Positions 49,666 through 58,600 of a stretch of 64,000 bases of DNA are shown piece after piece. The first letter of the stretch is position 1; each line of letters starts with the position of its first letter. The notes under the pieces are model-generated. The model did no database searches. It was not told where the DNA came from and saw nothing but the letters and a program-made list of their open reading frames with translations. Source of the stretch: Corynebacterium bovis DSM 20582 = CIP 54.80. GTDB lineage: Bacteria > Actinomycetota > Actinomycetes > Mycobacteriales > Mycobacteriaceae. The stretch lies in NCBI RefSeq assembly GCF_030408615.1, contig NZ_CP047187.1:1550001-1614000 (forward strand). Reading direction: 5' to 3'. Position numbers and translations under genes: made by a program.

Positions 49666-49680
49666 GCGTCTAAGGGAGGT

Positions 49681-50247
49681 ATGGACCCCGCGACCGCCCC
49701 CCTCATGATCGTCCTCGACCGGCGCACCCCCGGCCCCGGCGACTGCTTCCGCCCGGACGCGCCGGTGACGGTGCCGTTGTGCCCGGGCCTCGCCGCCGTC
49801 GTCACCGCCGGGGGCCGGCCGGTGACCCTCCCGGCGACGGGGGCGACCTCCGCGTGGACCGTGTGGGACGACGCCGCCCGGGCCATGCTCGCCCACCTCG
49901 CGGACCTCACGGCGGCGCACGGGTCGGCGCTGCGCCGGCGCACCCTCGACGGGGCGGCGGGCGTCACCGAGGTCGCGGTCGTCGACGACGCGTACCCGGC
50001 GTCGTCCCTCCTCACCCACCCCGGGCTGCTCGCCCCGCTGCGCGCGGCCCTGGACACCGCCTTCGGCACGGAGCCGTTGCTGTGGGCCGCCCCCGACGGA
50101 CGGCTGTTCGCCCACCCGTGGCCGGTGCGGCCGCCGGTCGCGGGCGCCGCCGGTCCGCTGGCCGTCGTCGACGACTTCCCGGCTCCGGTGCGGGACACCC
50201 CCTGGCCCCGACCCCGGCCCCGACCCCGCCACGGGGCCTGCCCCTAA
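49681..50247 (+). CDS. Hypothetical protein, 188 aa
   Basis: Not recognised. Beta-rich N-terminal half (VPLCPGLAAVVTAGGRPVTLPAT), then a helical part (AHLADLTAAHGSALRRRTLDG), and a Pro/Arg-rich tail. ATG 49681 has a strong AAGGGAGGT ribosome site and lies 15 nt after the BRCT gene, so both are probably one transcript. Little can be said of function; its partner's BRCT domain hints at a DNA-related role only by context. Confidence 0.7.
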   Translation: MDPATAPLMIVLDRRTPGPGDCFRPDAPVTVPLCPGLAAVVTAGGRPVTLPATGATSAWTVWDDAARAMLAHLADLTAAHGSALRRRTLDGAAGVTEVAVVDDAYPASSLLTHPGLLAPLRAALDTAFGTEPLLWAAPDGRLFAHPWPVRPPVAGAAGPLAVVDDFPAPVRDTPWPRPRPRPRHGACP

Positions 50248-50250
50248 AAT
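50245..50250 (+). promoter_or_regulatory. -10 box for leaderless relS
   Basis: TAAAAT, 7 nt, ATG 50258. AT-rich island just after the preceding stop codon. Confidence 0.6.
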
Positions 50251-50257
50251 CGTCCGC

Positions 50258-51268
50258 ATGTCTGCCTCAGACCGGAACAGCCGGGATCAGAAGAGCCGGG
50301 ACCACGCTGCGCTCGACGACCTCGACAGCTGGCTGGCGGGTCACCCGACCGCCGCCCGTGACCTCCAGTCGCTCGTCGCCGAGGAGCTCCGGGACGCCCG
50401 GATCGCCTTCGACCAGGTGTCCGTCCGGGTCAAGGACCGGCACAGTTACCTGGCGAAGCTGGCGAACCCCGCGTACCCGGAGTACCGGGACTTCCCCTCG
50501 GCCCACGACATCCTCGGCATCCGGGTCACGACGTTCCACTCCTCGGCCCTGCCGCAGCTCCTCGACGTCATCGGGTCGATGTTCGACGTCGTCCGGGTCG
50601 TCGACAAGGCGTCGGAGACGGCCCAGGCCGGCGAGTTCGGCTACGCCTCCCAGCACGTCATCGCGCGGGTGCGGGAGGAGACCCTGCCCGACATCGCGGG
50701 CCGGCTCGTCGAGGTCCAGCTGCGCACCGTCCTCCAGCACGCGTGGGCGGAGTTCGAGCACGACATCCGCTACAAGAACCCGCAGGCCGGGCTGAGCCCG
50801 CGGATCCACCGCGCGTTCACGCTCGCCGCGGGGCTCATCGAGCTCGCCGACCAGCAGTTCGACGACATCGCCGCGGCGCTGGAGGTCGGCACCCGCTCGC
50901 CGGACGACGCCGAGCTGACGACGCAGACGCTGCCCGGGGTGCTGACGATGCTCCTCGGCAGCGAGTACCCGACGTCACGGGCGGAGTACTACGGTTTCGC
51001 CGTCGACATGCTCGCCGCGAACGGCATCACCACCATCGGGGAGCTGGAGGCGCTGTGCACCCCGGCCCGCGTGCAGTCCCTCCGCGACACCATGCGGTAC
51101 TCGTTCCACCCGGGCCAGGTGCGGTTCATCGACGACCTGCTCCTGCACACGTACGGCCGGGAGCACATCCGGCGCACGGTGCACATCGGCGAGGACCCGA
51201 GTTCGCGGCCGGGACGGCTGGGCAACCGGTGGCAGCGGATGGGGCAGCGCACCTACCGGCCGCGCTGA
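50258..51268 (+). CDS. relS: Small alarmone synthetase (RelS-like, RelA/SpoT synthetase domain)
   Basis: 336 aa. Makes (p)ppGpp from ATP and GDP/GTP; lacks the HD hydrolase domain. Synthetase core at ~residues 55-190: KDRHSYLAKLANP, AHDILGIRVTTF (D-x-x-GIR) and VEVQLRTVLQHAWAEFEHDIRYK. The C-terminal ~140 residues are corynebacterial-specific helical. C. glutamicum has a matching monofunctional enzyme called RelS. Start by leaderless -10. Its last 16 nt overlap the S4 gene on the opposite strand. Confidence 0.88.
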   Translation: MSASDRNSRDQKSRDHAALDDLDSWLAGHPTAARDLQSLVAEELRDARIAFDQVSVRVKDRHSYLAKLANPAYPEYRDFPSAHDILGIRVTTFHSSALPQLLDVIGSMFDVVRVVDKASETAQAGEFGYASQHVIARVREETLPDIAGRLVEVQLRTVLQHAWAEFEHDIRYKNPQAGLSPRIHRAFTLAAGLIELADQQFDDIAAALEVGTRSPDDAELTTQTLPGVLTMLLGSEYPTSRAEYYGFAVDMLAANGITTIGELEALCTPARVQSLRDTMRYSFHPGQVRFIDDLLLHTYGREHIRRTVHIGEDPSSRPGRLGNRWQRMGQRTYRPR

Positions 51269-51624
51269 CCGGTGCCGCGCAACGCGTCGAGCTGGCGGCG
51301 TTCCCGTTTCGTCGGGCGGCCGGCCCCCCGGTCGCGCCGGGGCACGGTGGCGAGGACCTCCTTCGGCGGGGGCGGCGGGCTGTGGTCGATGTAGCATCCG
51401 CGGGCGACGGGCGCCCCGACCCGGCGGGCGATGAGGCGGGTGACCTCGACGTCGTACTCGCGGTGGTTGACCCACACGCGGACCCGGTCGCCGACGACGA
51501 CCGGCTGGGCGGGTTTCACCGACGCGCCGTTGATCTTCACGTGCCCGGCCCGGCACGCCTCGGCGGCCTGGCTGCGGGTGCGGAAGAGCCGGACGGCCCA
51601 CGTCCATGCGTCGATCCGTGTCAC
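51253..51624 (-). CDS. S4-domain RNA-binding protein (Hsp15-like)
   Basis: 123 aa. S4 fold at residues ~3-65: RIDAWTWAVRLFRTRSQA, CRAGHVKINGASVKP, VVVGDRVRVW. Hsp15/RqcP-type proteins act on stalled 50S-peptidyl-tRNA. A basic C-terminal tail (PRRDRGAGRPTKRERRQL) is typical. GTG 51624 overlaps the stop of the YigZ gene (GTGA), so the two are co-translated. An upstream in-frame start (51666) is less likely. Confidence 0.88.
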   Translation of the reverse strand: MTRIDAWTWAVRLFRTRSQAAEACRAGHVKINGASVKPAQPVVVGDRVRVWVNHREYDVEVTRLIARRVGAPVARGCYIDHSPPPPPKEVLATVPRRDRGAGRPTKRERRQLDALRGTGQRGR

Positions 51625-52274
51625 GGCCGGTCCTCCCATCCCCGCCCGACGAACTCGGGGTCCCACCGTCCGGACGTCACCCGGGAGACGACGCCCGTCG
51701 GGTCCTCCCCGGCGGGGACCCCGAAGACGATGCGCGCCTCGCGACCGTAGCCGACGTCCTCGACGGTGACGGCCTCCCGCAGCCCGGCCTCGACCCGGCC
51801 GGCGTCGGCGTGGGGGACGGTGAGGGCCCAGCGGTCGGCGGGCACGCGGGTGACGACGTCGACCTCGTCGAGGACCGCCCGCGTGGCGTCCTGGTAGGCG
51901 CGGACGAGGCCGCCGGTGCCGAGCTTCACACCGCCGAAGTAGCGGACGACGACCACGACGACGTCGAGCAGCCCCGCGCCCCGGACGACCTCCAGCATGG
52001 GTTGTCCGGCGGTGCCGGCCGGCTCGCCGTCGTCGGAGGAGCGTTCGACGGGCCGGGCGCCGTCGACGTGGATGACGGACGCCGAGCAGTGGTGGCGGGC
52101 GTCGGGGAACGCGGAGCGGATCTCCGCGAGGATGCGGCGCATGTCGGTCTCCGTCGCGGCGCGTTCGGCGAAGGCGATGAAGCGGGAGCGACGGACCTCC
52201 GTCTCCGCGCGGACCCGACCGGGGCGGGGGCGGCGGTAGGCGGTCTCGGGGGGACTCTCGGGGCGGCTGGCCAT
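51621..52274 (-). CDS. IMPACT/YigZ-family protein
   Basis: 217 aa. The N-terminal IMPACT domain has the conserved RSRFIA, DDGEPAGTAGQPML and VVRYFGGVKLGTGGLVRAY motifs; the C-terminal ~70 residues are a DUF1949-like ferredoxin fold. Linked to translation control and ribosome-related roles; exact function unclear. ATG 52274 has TACCCT 7 nt upstream (leaderless), part of a symmetric divergent promoter with the 52317 gene. Confidence 0.92.
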   Translation of the reverse strand: MASRPESPPETAYRRPRPGRVRAETEVRRSRFIAFAERAATETDMRRILAEIRSAFPDARHHCSASVIHVDGARPVERSSDDGEPAGTAGQPMLEVVRGAGLLDVVVVVVRYFGGVKLGTGGLVRAYQDATRAVLDEVDVVTRVPADRWALTVPHADAGRVEAGLREAVTVEDVGYGREARIVFGVPAGEDPTGVVSRVTSGRWDPEFVGRGWEDRP

Positions 52275-52316
52275 GCCGTCCAGGGTATCGCCCGGGCCGG
52301 CGGTACCCTCGTCGAC
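52275..52316. promoter_or_regulatory. Symmetric divergent leaderless promoter
   Basis: The -10 of the YigZ gene (minus, TACCCT at 52287-52282) and of the small membrane gene (plus, TACCCT at 52304-52309) are mirror copies 16 nt apart. Each ends 7 nt before its ATG. The whole intergenic region is 42 nt. Confidence 0.65.
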
Positions 52317-52538
52317 ATGGATGATGCAGTCACGGACCGGCCTTCCCGACGTGAGCCCCGTCCCACCGAGCTCGACCGGGCGCAGACGACGGCGCTCCTC
52401 GCCGTCGTGGTGCTCGCCGTGGCGGCGCAGGTGGTGGCGCCGCCGTGGGTGAAGGTCGTCGCGGCGGTCGTGGTCGTGCTCGTCGCCGTGGGGCTCGGGG
52501 TGCGGGTCTGGCGGGACCGGACCGGCCGCTGGCGGTGA
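52317..52538 (+). CDS. Small membrane protein, 73 aa
   Basis: N-terminal ~25 residues are charged, then two hydrophobic segments (~25-41 and ~46-62) and a basic C-terminus (WRDRTGRWR). Resembles DUF-type small integral proteins of actinobacteria with a positive tail. No function assigned. The start is set by the leaderless -10. Confidence 0.7.
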   Translation: MDDAVTDRPSRREPRPTELDRAQTTALLAVVVLAVAAQVVAPPWVKVVAAVVVVLVAVGLGVRVWRDRTGRWR

Positions 52539-52670
52539 GCCGGGGCAGGGTCCCGACGCCGCCCCGGCGGGTCCCGCGGCCGCCGGCGTGACGGTCGGAC
52601 GCCCGGTCCCGCGCGCCTGCGTCCGTCCGCATCCGCCCGGGATGTGATGTTCACCACTATCCCGGCGCTA

Positions 52671-52686
52671 TCGAACAGACGTTCGG
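52671..52686 (+). promoter_or_regulatory. LexA (SOS) box
   Basis: TCGAACAGACGTTCGG: half-sites TCGAAC and GTTCGg with a 4-nt spacer. It matches the mycobacterial/corynebacterial SOS consensus TCGAAC-N4-GTTCGA at 11 of 12 fixed bases. It sits in an AT-richer promoter-like stretch upstream of the HNH gene and downstream of the 52317 gene. Confidence 0.75.
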
Positions 52687-52861
52687 TTCCGATGTGGATG
52701 ACCTGGCTTTTCCCGACCTGCCGCCGACGATGACGGCGGGGCGGTGTCAGGGACGCCTCCTACACTTCACGTCAGAAGCCCGGCCGCGGGAGACGGTGCC
52801 GACGGCACGACACCGCAGGCCCGGGCACACGACGCAGCCACAGCGGCACAGTCACAGAGCC

Positions 52862-52925
52862 GCAGGACTGCAGGGCTGCAGGGCTGCAGGGCCGCAGGGC
52901 CGCAGGACCGCAGAGCTGCAGGGCC
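52862..52925 (+). repeat. Octanucleotide tandem repeat, 8 units of GCAGGGCY
   Basis: Eight contiguous 8-nt units: GCAGGACT, GCAGGGCT twice, GCAGGGCC twice, GCAGGACC, GCAGAGCT, GCAGGGCC. Degenerate units continue on both sides (about 52830-52960). The unit length is not a multiple of three, so each gain or loss shifts the reading frame. Confidence 0.85.
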
Positions 52926-52996
52926 GTACAGCAACAGGGGCACAGGGACGCAGCCACCGGCGCAGGCGTTCAGGGGACGGGAGCGAAGGGGGAACC

Positions 52997-54178
52997 GTGA
53001 CGGGTACGACACCCGGTGACACGCGCGAGCGGCGCATCGACCGCGACCGCGTCCACCGCCACGTCCTCGCGGTCAACCGCGTCGAACTGCGGCTCGCGGA
53101 GGACATCCACCGCTCCGCCCCCGGGGTCGCCACCTGTCTCGCGGTCCGGGGCCGGGGGCGGTACGACGCCACCCGCATGGCCCACGCCGGGGAACTCTCC
53201 GACCGCATGCCGGACCTGTGGCCCCTCGCCGTCCGGGACGGCCGGCTGTCACTGGACCACATGGAGGTCCTGTGGCAGGCCGTGCACCGCCTCGTCCGGC
53301 ACCTCGACCGCACCGCCGACGCCGTCGACCGCGAGGAGCTCACCGCCGCACTGGACCGCCTCCTCGAGGGGGTCGTCCTCGACCTGCTCGACCGTTTCGA
53401 CCAGCCGGACCAGCCGGACCAGCCCGGACCGCTCGACGTCGCCCGGTTGCGCACCATCGTCGGCCGGGTCCTCGCGACGGCGGCCCCCGGGCCGGTCGCC
53501 GACGCCGAGGCGCAGGACCGCACCACCGGCGGCGTCCGGCGCCGGGGCCGCACACTCACCGTCACGTGCCGTGACGAGGCCACCGCCGTCAGCGCGTGGT
53601 CCTCCATCACCGCGACGGCCCGGACCATGGCGGCCGGGTCCGGCCGCACGGTCGCGGACTGCCGGCTCGACGCCGCCCTCGACCTCCTCGGCGCCGGCCC
53701 GTCCCGGACCACCGTGCACCTGCACGTCTACCGCCAGCCCGGTGGGCCGGGATTCATCCCCGGCGTCGGCTGGGTGAGTCCCTCGGCCGCCCGCGCGTGG
53801 GCGTCACGCGCCCGCCACGTGCGGGAGCACCCGGCGACTCCCCCGCCGGCCCCCGGGTACCGCATCCCCGAGGCGATGCGGGACACCGTCCGGGGCCGGG
53901 ACGGGCGCTGCCGGTTCCCCGGGTGCGACGTCCCCGCGACCGCCTGCGACATCGACCACATCGAACCCTACGACCACGCGCATCCGGAGAGAGGAGGAGC
54001 GACCGCCGTCGGGAACCTCCAGTGCCTGTGCCGGCACCACCACAACCTCAAGACCGGGGGTCTGTGGCGGGCCCGCGCCCGCGCCGACACCCCCGGGGAG
54101 GACGCACCGCACACCGTCACCTGGACCGCCCCGGACGGCACCCACCACCGGACGGTCGCCGACGGGCCGCTCGCCTGA
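52997..54178 (+). CDS. HNH endonuclease, DUF222/13E12-repeat type
   Basis: 393 aa. The N-terminal DUF222-like helical part (~20-330) is followed by an HNH nuclease module: CRFPGC (~residue 304), CDIDHIEPYDHAHPERGG (catalytic His) and LCRHHHNLKTGG. Cys pairs bind Zn. These proteins are multicopy in mycobacteria (13E12 family) and several there are LexA-regulated. A DQPDQPDQPG repeat (~residue 135) is encoded by a 9-nt tandem repeat. GTG 52997 has AAGGGGGA ~5 nt upstream; GTG 52694 would extend the protein through the octamer array. SOS box upstream. Confidence 0.85.
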   Translation: MTGTTPGDTRERRIDRDRVHRHVLAVNRVELRLAEDIHRSAPGVATCLAVRGRGRYDATRMAHAGELSDRMPDLWPLAVRDGRLSLDHMEVLWQAVHRLVRHLDRTADAVDREELTAALDRLLEGVVLDLLDRFDQPDQPDQPGPLDVARLRTIVGRVLATAAPGPVADAEAQDRTTGGVRRRGRTLTVTCRDEATAVSAWSSITATARTMAAGSGRTVADCRLDAALDLLGAGPSRTTVHLHVYRQPGGPGFIPGVGWVSPSAARAWASRARHVREHPATPPPAPGYRIPEAMRDTVRGRDGRCRFPGCDVPATACDIDHIEPYDHAHPERGGATAVGNLQCLCRHHHNLKTGGLWRARARADTPGEDAPHTVTWTAPDGTHHRTVADGPLA

Positions 54179-54190
54179 GCCGACCTCCGG

Positions 54191-55606
54191 TCAGCGGATC
54201 CGGTACCCGGTGAGCCGACGCCGCACGAGCACGATCATGAGTCCCGCCGCGACGAGCGCCGCCACCCCCGCCGCACCCGCACCCGAGCGGAACGCCTCCG
54301 CGGTCCCGGCGCCGCCGGACTCCCGCACGCCCTGCACCCCCGCGAGGACGGTGCCGAGCACCGCGGTGCCCACCGCTCCCCCGAGCTCGTACCCCACCTC
54401 CGACAGGGACGCGGCCGCCCCCGCCTGCTCGGCCGGCGCCGCGTCGACGACGATGACGTTCGTCACCGGGTCCACCGCCCCCGACCCACCGGCGATGAGG
54501 AGGTAGGCGACGGCGACCCACGCGACGTCGGACCCCGGCAGCAGCCCCAGCGCGCACCCGACGAACACGACGAGCCCCAGCGCCGACACGACGAGCCCCG
54601 CGGTGATGAGCAGCGCCGGGGAGAACCGGTCCATCGCCCCGCCGACCCACACCGCGACCAGCCCGGACACCACCAGCCCCGGCAGGAACAGCATCCCCGC
54701 CGCGAGCGGCGTCACCCCGAGCACCGTCTGGAGCAGCGGGGACACGACGATGAGCATCCCGACGAACAGGAACATCGTCCCGGCGTTCACGGTCACGGCC
54801 GCGGCGTAGGACGGCCGGCGCAGCATCCCGGGGTCGACGAGCGGGTGCGCGGCCCGCCCCAGGTGACGCACGAACAGCACCCCGACGACGACGGCCACGA
54901 CGGCCGTCGCCACGACGCCGGCGTCGACCCCCTCGAGCACCGCCGTCTTCACCGCGTAGATCCCCGAGAACAGGGCCACCACCGACAGCACCGCCCCGGT
55001 GGCGTCGAACGGTGACGGCCGCGCGTCCCCGTCCGCCCCCACCCGCCCGGCCGGCAGCGTGACCAGCCCGGCGACGACGATGACCACCGCGACCGGCACG
55101 TTGATGAGGAAGATCGCACCCCACCGGAAGTGCTCGAGGAGGAACCCCCCGATGACCGGCCCCGCCGCCGCGCCGACGGCGTACGTCGCCACCCACACCG
55201 ACACCGCGCGGGACCGTTCCCGGTCGTCGGTGAACATCGTCCGGATGAGCGACAACGTCGCCGGCATGAGCGTCGCCCCCGCCGCGCCCTGCAGCGCGCG
55301 GGCGGCGATGAGCTGCCCCGGCCCCGTCGCCGACGCCGCGAGCACCGACGCGACGGCGAAGAACGCCACGCCGACGAGCAGCAGCCGCCGCCGGCCCACC
55401 CGGTCACCGAGCGCACCCATCGTCATGAGCAGCGCGCCGATGACGAAGCCGTACACGTCGACGATCCACAGCATCTGCGTCGACGACGGGGCGAGGTCCG
55501 CCTCGATCGCCGGGACCGCCAGGTTGAGGACGGTGACGTCGACGGCGAGCATCACCAGGCCCAGGGACAGCACCGCCAGTGCCCACCACCGGCGGGGCCA
55601 CCCCAT
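54191..55606 (-). CDS. MFS drug-efflux transporter, DHA2 (14-helix) type
   Basis: 471 aa, about 14 hydrophobic segments. Motif A is GALGDRVGRRRLL (~residue 65), motif C-like GPVIGGFLLEHFRWG (~residue 150), and an N-terminal LDVTVLNLAVP typical of EmrB/QacA antiporters. Likely proton-driven export of cationic or amphipathic compounds. ATG 55606 lies 1 nt after the dnaE1 stop, so it is co-transcribed with dnaE1. Convergent with the HNH gene (12 nt). Confidence 0.88.
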   Translation of the reverse strand: MGWPRRWWALAVLSLGLVMLAVDVTVLNLAVPAIEADLAPSSTQMLWIVDVYGFVIGALLMTMGALGDRVGRRRLLLVGVAFFAVASVLAASATGPGQLIAARALQGAAGATLMPATLSLIRTMFTDDRERSRAVSVWVATYAVGAAAGPVIGGFLLEHFRWGAIFLINVPVAVVIVVAGLVTLPAGRVGADGDARPSPFDATGAVLSVVALFSGIYAVKTAVLEGVDAGVVATAVVAVVVGVLFVRHLGRAAHPLVDPGMLRRPSYAAAVTVNAGTMFLFVGMLIVVSPLLQTVLGVTPLAAGMLFLPGLVVSGLVAVWVGGAMDRFSPALLITAGLVVSALGLVVFVGCALGLLPGSDVAWVAVAYLLIAGGSGAVDPVTNVIVVDAAPAEQAGAAASLSEVGYELGGAVGTAVLGTVLAGVQGVRESGGAGTAEAFRSGAGAAGVAALVAAGLMIVLVRRRLTGYRIR

Positions 55607-55607
55607 G

Positions 55608-58600
55608 TCAGGCAAAGATCCCCTCCCACGTCGAGGCCTTGAGGTCGCCCATGAGCGAGGGCGACTTCATGACGCGCATCTCCGGGCCGAGGAGGAACTG
55701 CACCCGCTCCTCGCCGTCGACGAGGGTGAGGTAGACGTCGGAGTCCCCCTTGTTCTGGGTGAGCACCGTGCGCAACCGGTCCATGTTCTGCCGCGTGCAC
55801 TGCTCCACCCGGATGGACAGCCGCAGCGGCACCCCCGAACCCGCTCCGACGGACAACTCCGCGGACTTCAGGTCCTCGCAGAACAGGCTCATCCGGTCGT
55901 CCTTGTAGCTCACCCGGGCCTTCGCGAGGATGATGTTGTCCTCCACGATCTGCGGGGCGACGAGCTCGTAGGTCTTCGCGAAGACGAGCAGCTCCACGGT
56001 CGCACCGTGCTGGTCCTCCACCGACGCGATGACCCACGGGCGGCCGTTCCGGTCGACGCGCCGCTCCACGGAGGAGATGATCCCGCCGATCTTGACCTCC
56101 CGGTTGTTCGGCAGCTCGCGGGAGAGCACCTGGGTCAGGGGGGTGTCGATCTGGGCGTCGAGGGCGTCCTCGAAGCCGTCGAGCGGGTGGCCGGAGACGT
56201 AGAGGCCGAGCATGTCCCGCTCCATCGCGAGCTCGTGCTTGCGCTCCCACTGCTGGTCCGGCACCTCGACCTTGAAGACGTCACCGGTGTCGGCGTCGTC
56301 GCCGAGGCCGGCGAAGAGGTCGAACTGCCCCTTCGCCGCGGCCTTCTTCGTCGAGGTCACCGCGTCGACCGCGTCCTCGTGGACGAGGAACAGCCCCTTG
56401 CGCGGGTGCCCCAGCGAGTCGAACGCCCCGGCCTTGATGAGGGACTCCGTCACCCGCTTCGAGCACGCCGCCGACTCGATCTTGTCGAGGTAGTCGGAGA
56501 AGTCCCGGAACGCGCCCTTCTCCTCCCGGGTGGCGACGATGGAGTCGACGACGTCCTCGCCGACGTTGCGCACCGCGCCGAGACCGAACCGGATGTCCTC
56601 CCCCACCGGCCGGAACGTGAACGCCGACTGGTTGACGTCGGGCGAGAGCACGTTGATGCCGAGGTGGCGGCAGTCGGAGAGGTAGATCGCGGACTTGTCC
56701 TTCTTGTCGGAGACCGACGTCAGCAGCGCCGCCATGTACTCGGGTGCGTAGTTCGCCTTGAGGTAGGCCGTCCAGTAGGACACGAGGCCGTAGCCGGCGG
56801 CGTGGGACTTGTTGAACGCGTAGCCGGCGAACGGGAGGATCGTGTCCCACAGGGTCTTGATCGCCTCGGCGGAGTAGCCGTTGGCCTTCATCCCGCTCTC
56901 GAAGGCGACGAACTCCTTCTCCAGCACCTCGGGCTTCTTCTTGCCCATGGCCTTGCGGAAGCCGTCGGCCTGGCCGGCCGTGTAGTTCGCCACCTTCTGG
57001 GAGATCCTCATGATCTGCTCCTGGTAGACGATGAGCCCGTAGGTCTCCTCGAGGATCTCCTGGAGCGGTTCCTCCAGCTCCGGGTGGATCGGGGTGATGG
57101 GCTTCCGGCCGTTCTTCCGGTCGGCGTAGTCCCAGTGCGCGCCGACGCCCATGGGGCCCGGGCGGTACAGGGCGAGGGCGGCGACGATGTCGTTGAAGCC
57201 GGTCGGCCGCATCCGCTTGAGCAGCTCCTGCATCCCGCCGGAGTCCAGCTGGAACACGCCCAGCGTCTCACCCCGGGCGAGGAGCTGGTACGCCGGCTCG
57301 TTGTCGACGGCCAGCCCCTCGAGGTCGAGCTCCTCGCCCCGGTTGACCTTGATGTTGTCGATGCAGTCGCCGATGACGGTGAGGTTGCGCAGGCCGAGGA
57401 AGTCCATCTTCAGCAGGCCGATGGCCTCGCACGCCGGGTACGGCCAGCCGGTGATGAGCGCCCCGTCCTGCTTGCGCTTCCACATCGGGATGCAGTCCAG
57501 CAGCGGCACGGACGCCATGATGACCGCGCACGCGTGGACGCCCGCCTGGCGGACGACGCCCTCGAGGCCGAGGGCCAGCTCGTAGATGTCGCCGACGGTC
57601 TGGTCGCTCTGGATGAGGTTCCGGATCTCCGACGCCTCGGCGTACCGCTCGTGGGTCTCGTCCATGATCCCGGACAGGGGGATGTCCTTCGCCGCGATGG
57701 GCGGCGGGAGGGTCTTCGTGATCCGGTCCGCGATCTGGAACCCGGGCTGGCCGTGCTTCGCCCGCGCGGCGTCCTTGATCGCCTGCTTCGTCTTCACCGT
57801 GCCGAAGGTGATGACCTGGGCGACCTTGTCCTCGCCCCAGTTGTCGGCGGCGTAGCGGATCATCTCGCCGCGCCGGCGGTCGTCGAAGTCGATGTCGATG
57901 TCGGGCGCGGACGGGCGCTCGGGGTTGAGGAAACGCTCGAAGAGCAGGCCGTGCTCGATCGGGTCGATGTTCGTGATGGTCAGGGCGTAGGCGACGAGCG
58001 CCCCCGCCGCCGAGCCACGGCCCGGACCGACCCGGATGCCGACGGACCGGGCGTGCTTGATGAGGTCCGCGACGACGAGGAAGTACGACGGGTACCCCTT
58101 CATGTCGATGACCTCGATCTCGTACTCCGCCCGGCGCACGTACTCCTCCGGGACGGGGCCGCCGCGGAACCGCTCCGCGAGGCCGTCCATGACCTCCTTG
58201 TGCAGCCACGTCGTCGGGGTGTACCCCTCCGGGACATCGAAGGTCGGCATGCGGTCGTGGGGGTGTTCCTCCCAGATCTCGCCGTAGTCGCCGACGCGCT
58301 CGGCGATCCACAGCGTGTTGTCGCAGGCGTCGGGGACCATGGCGTCCCACTGGGCCCGGATCTGCTCGGCCGGCTTGATGTAGTAGCCGTCACCGGAGAA
58401 GGCGAAGCGCTTGCCGCCCTGGTCGAGCGTGGGCTCGTCCATCGTCTGGCCGGTCTGGACGCAGAGCATGACCTCGTGGGCCTTCGCCTGGTCCTGGGTG
58501 ACGTAGTGGCAGTCGTTCGTCACCAGCGGGGGCAGCTCGAGGCGCCGGCCGATCTCGAGCAGGTCGTCGCGGACCCGGCGCTCGATCTCGATGTCGTGGT

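Larger units (their letters stand above)
52539..52996. other. Long leader/regulatory gap before the HNH gene
   Basis: 458 nt. Contains a relatively AT-rich promoter-like part (52640-52700) with an SOS box (52671-52686), then a GC-rich octamer repeat array (52862-52925) flanked by degenerate copies. One reading frame stays open from GTG 52694 into the HNH gene, but its translation is low-complexity and repeat-derived. Confidence 0.6.

Noticed and set aside
52643-52658. TGTGATGTTCACC near the HNH promoter as a GlxR (CRP) site
   Set aside because: The GlxR motif needs TGTGA-N6-TCACA; here the spacing is too short.
52862-52925. Octamer array as a CRISPR
   Set aside because: Units are contiguous with no spacers and are only 8 nt.
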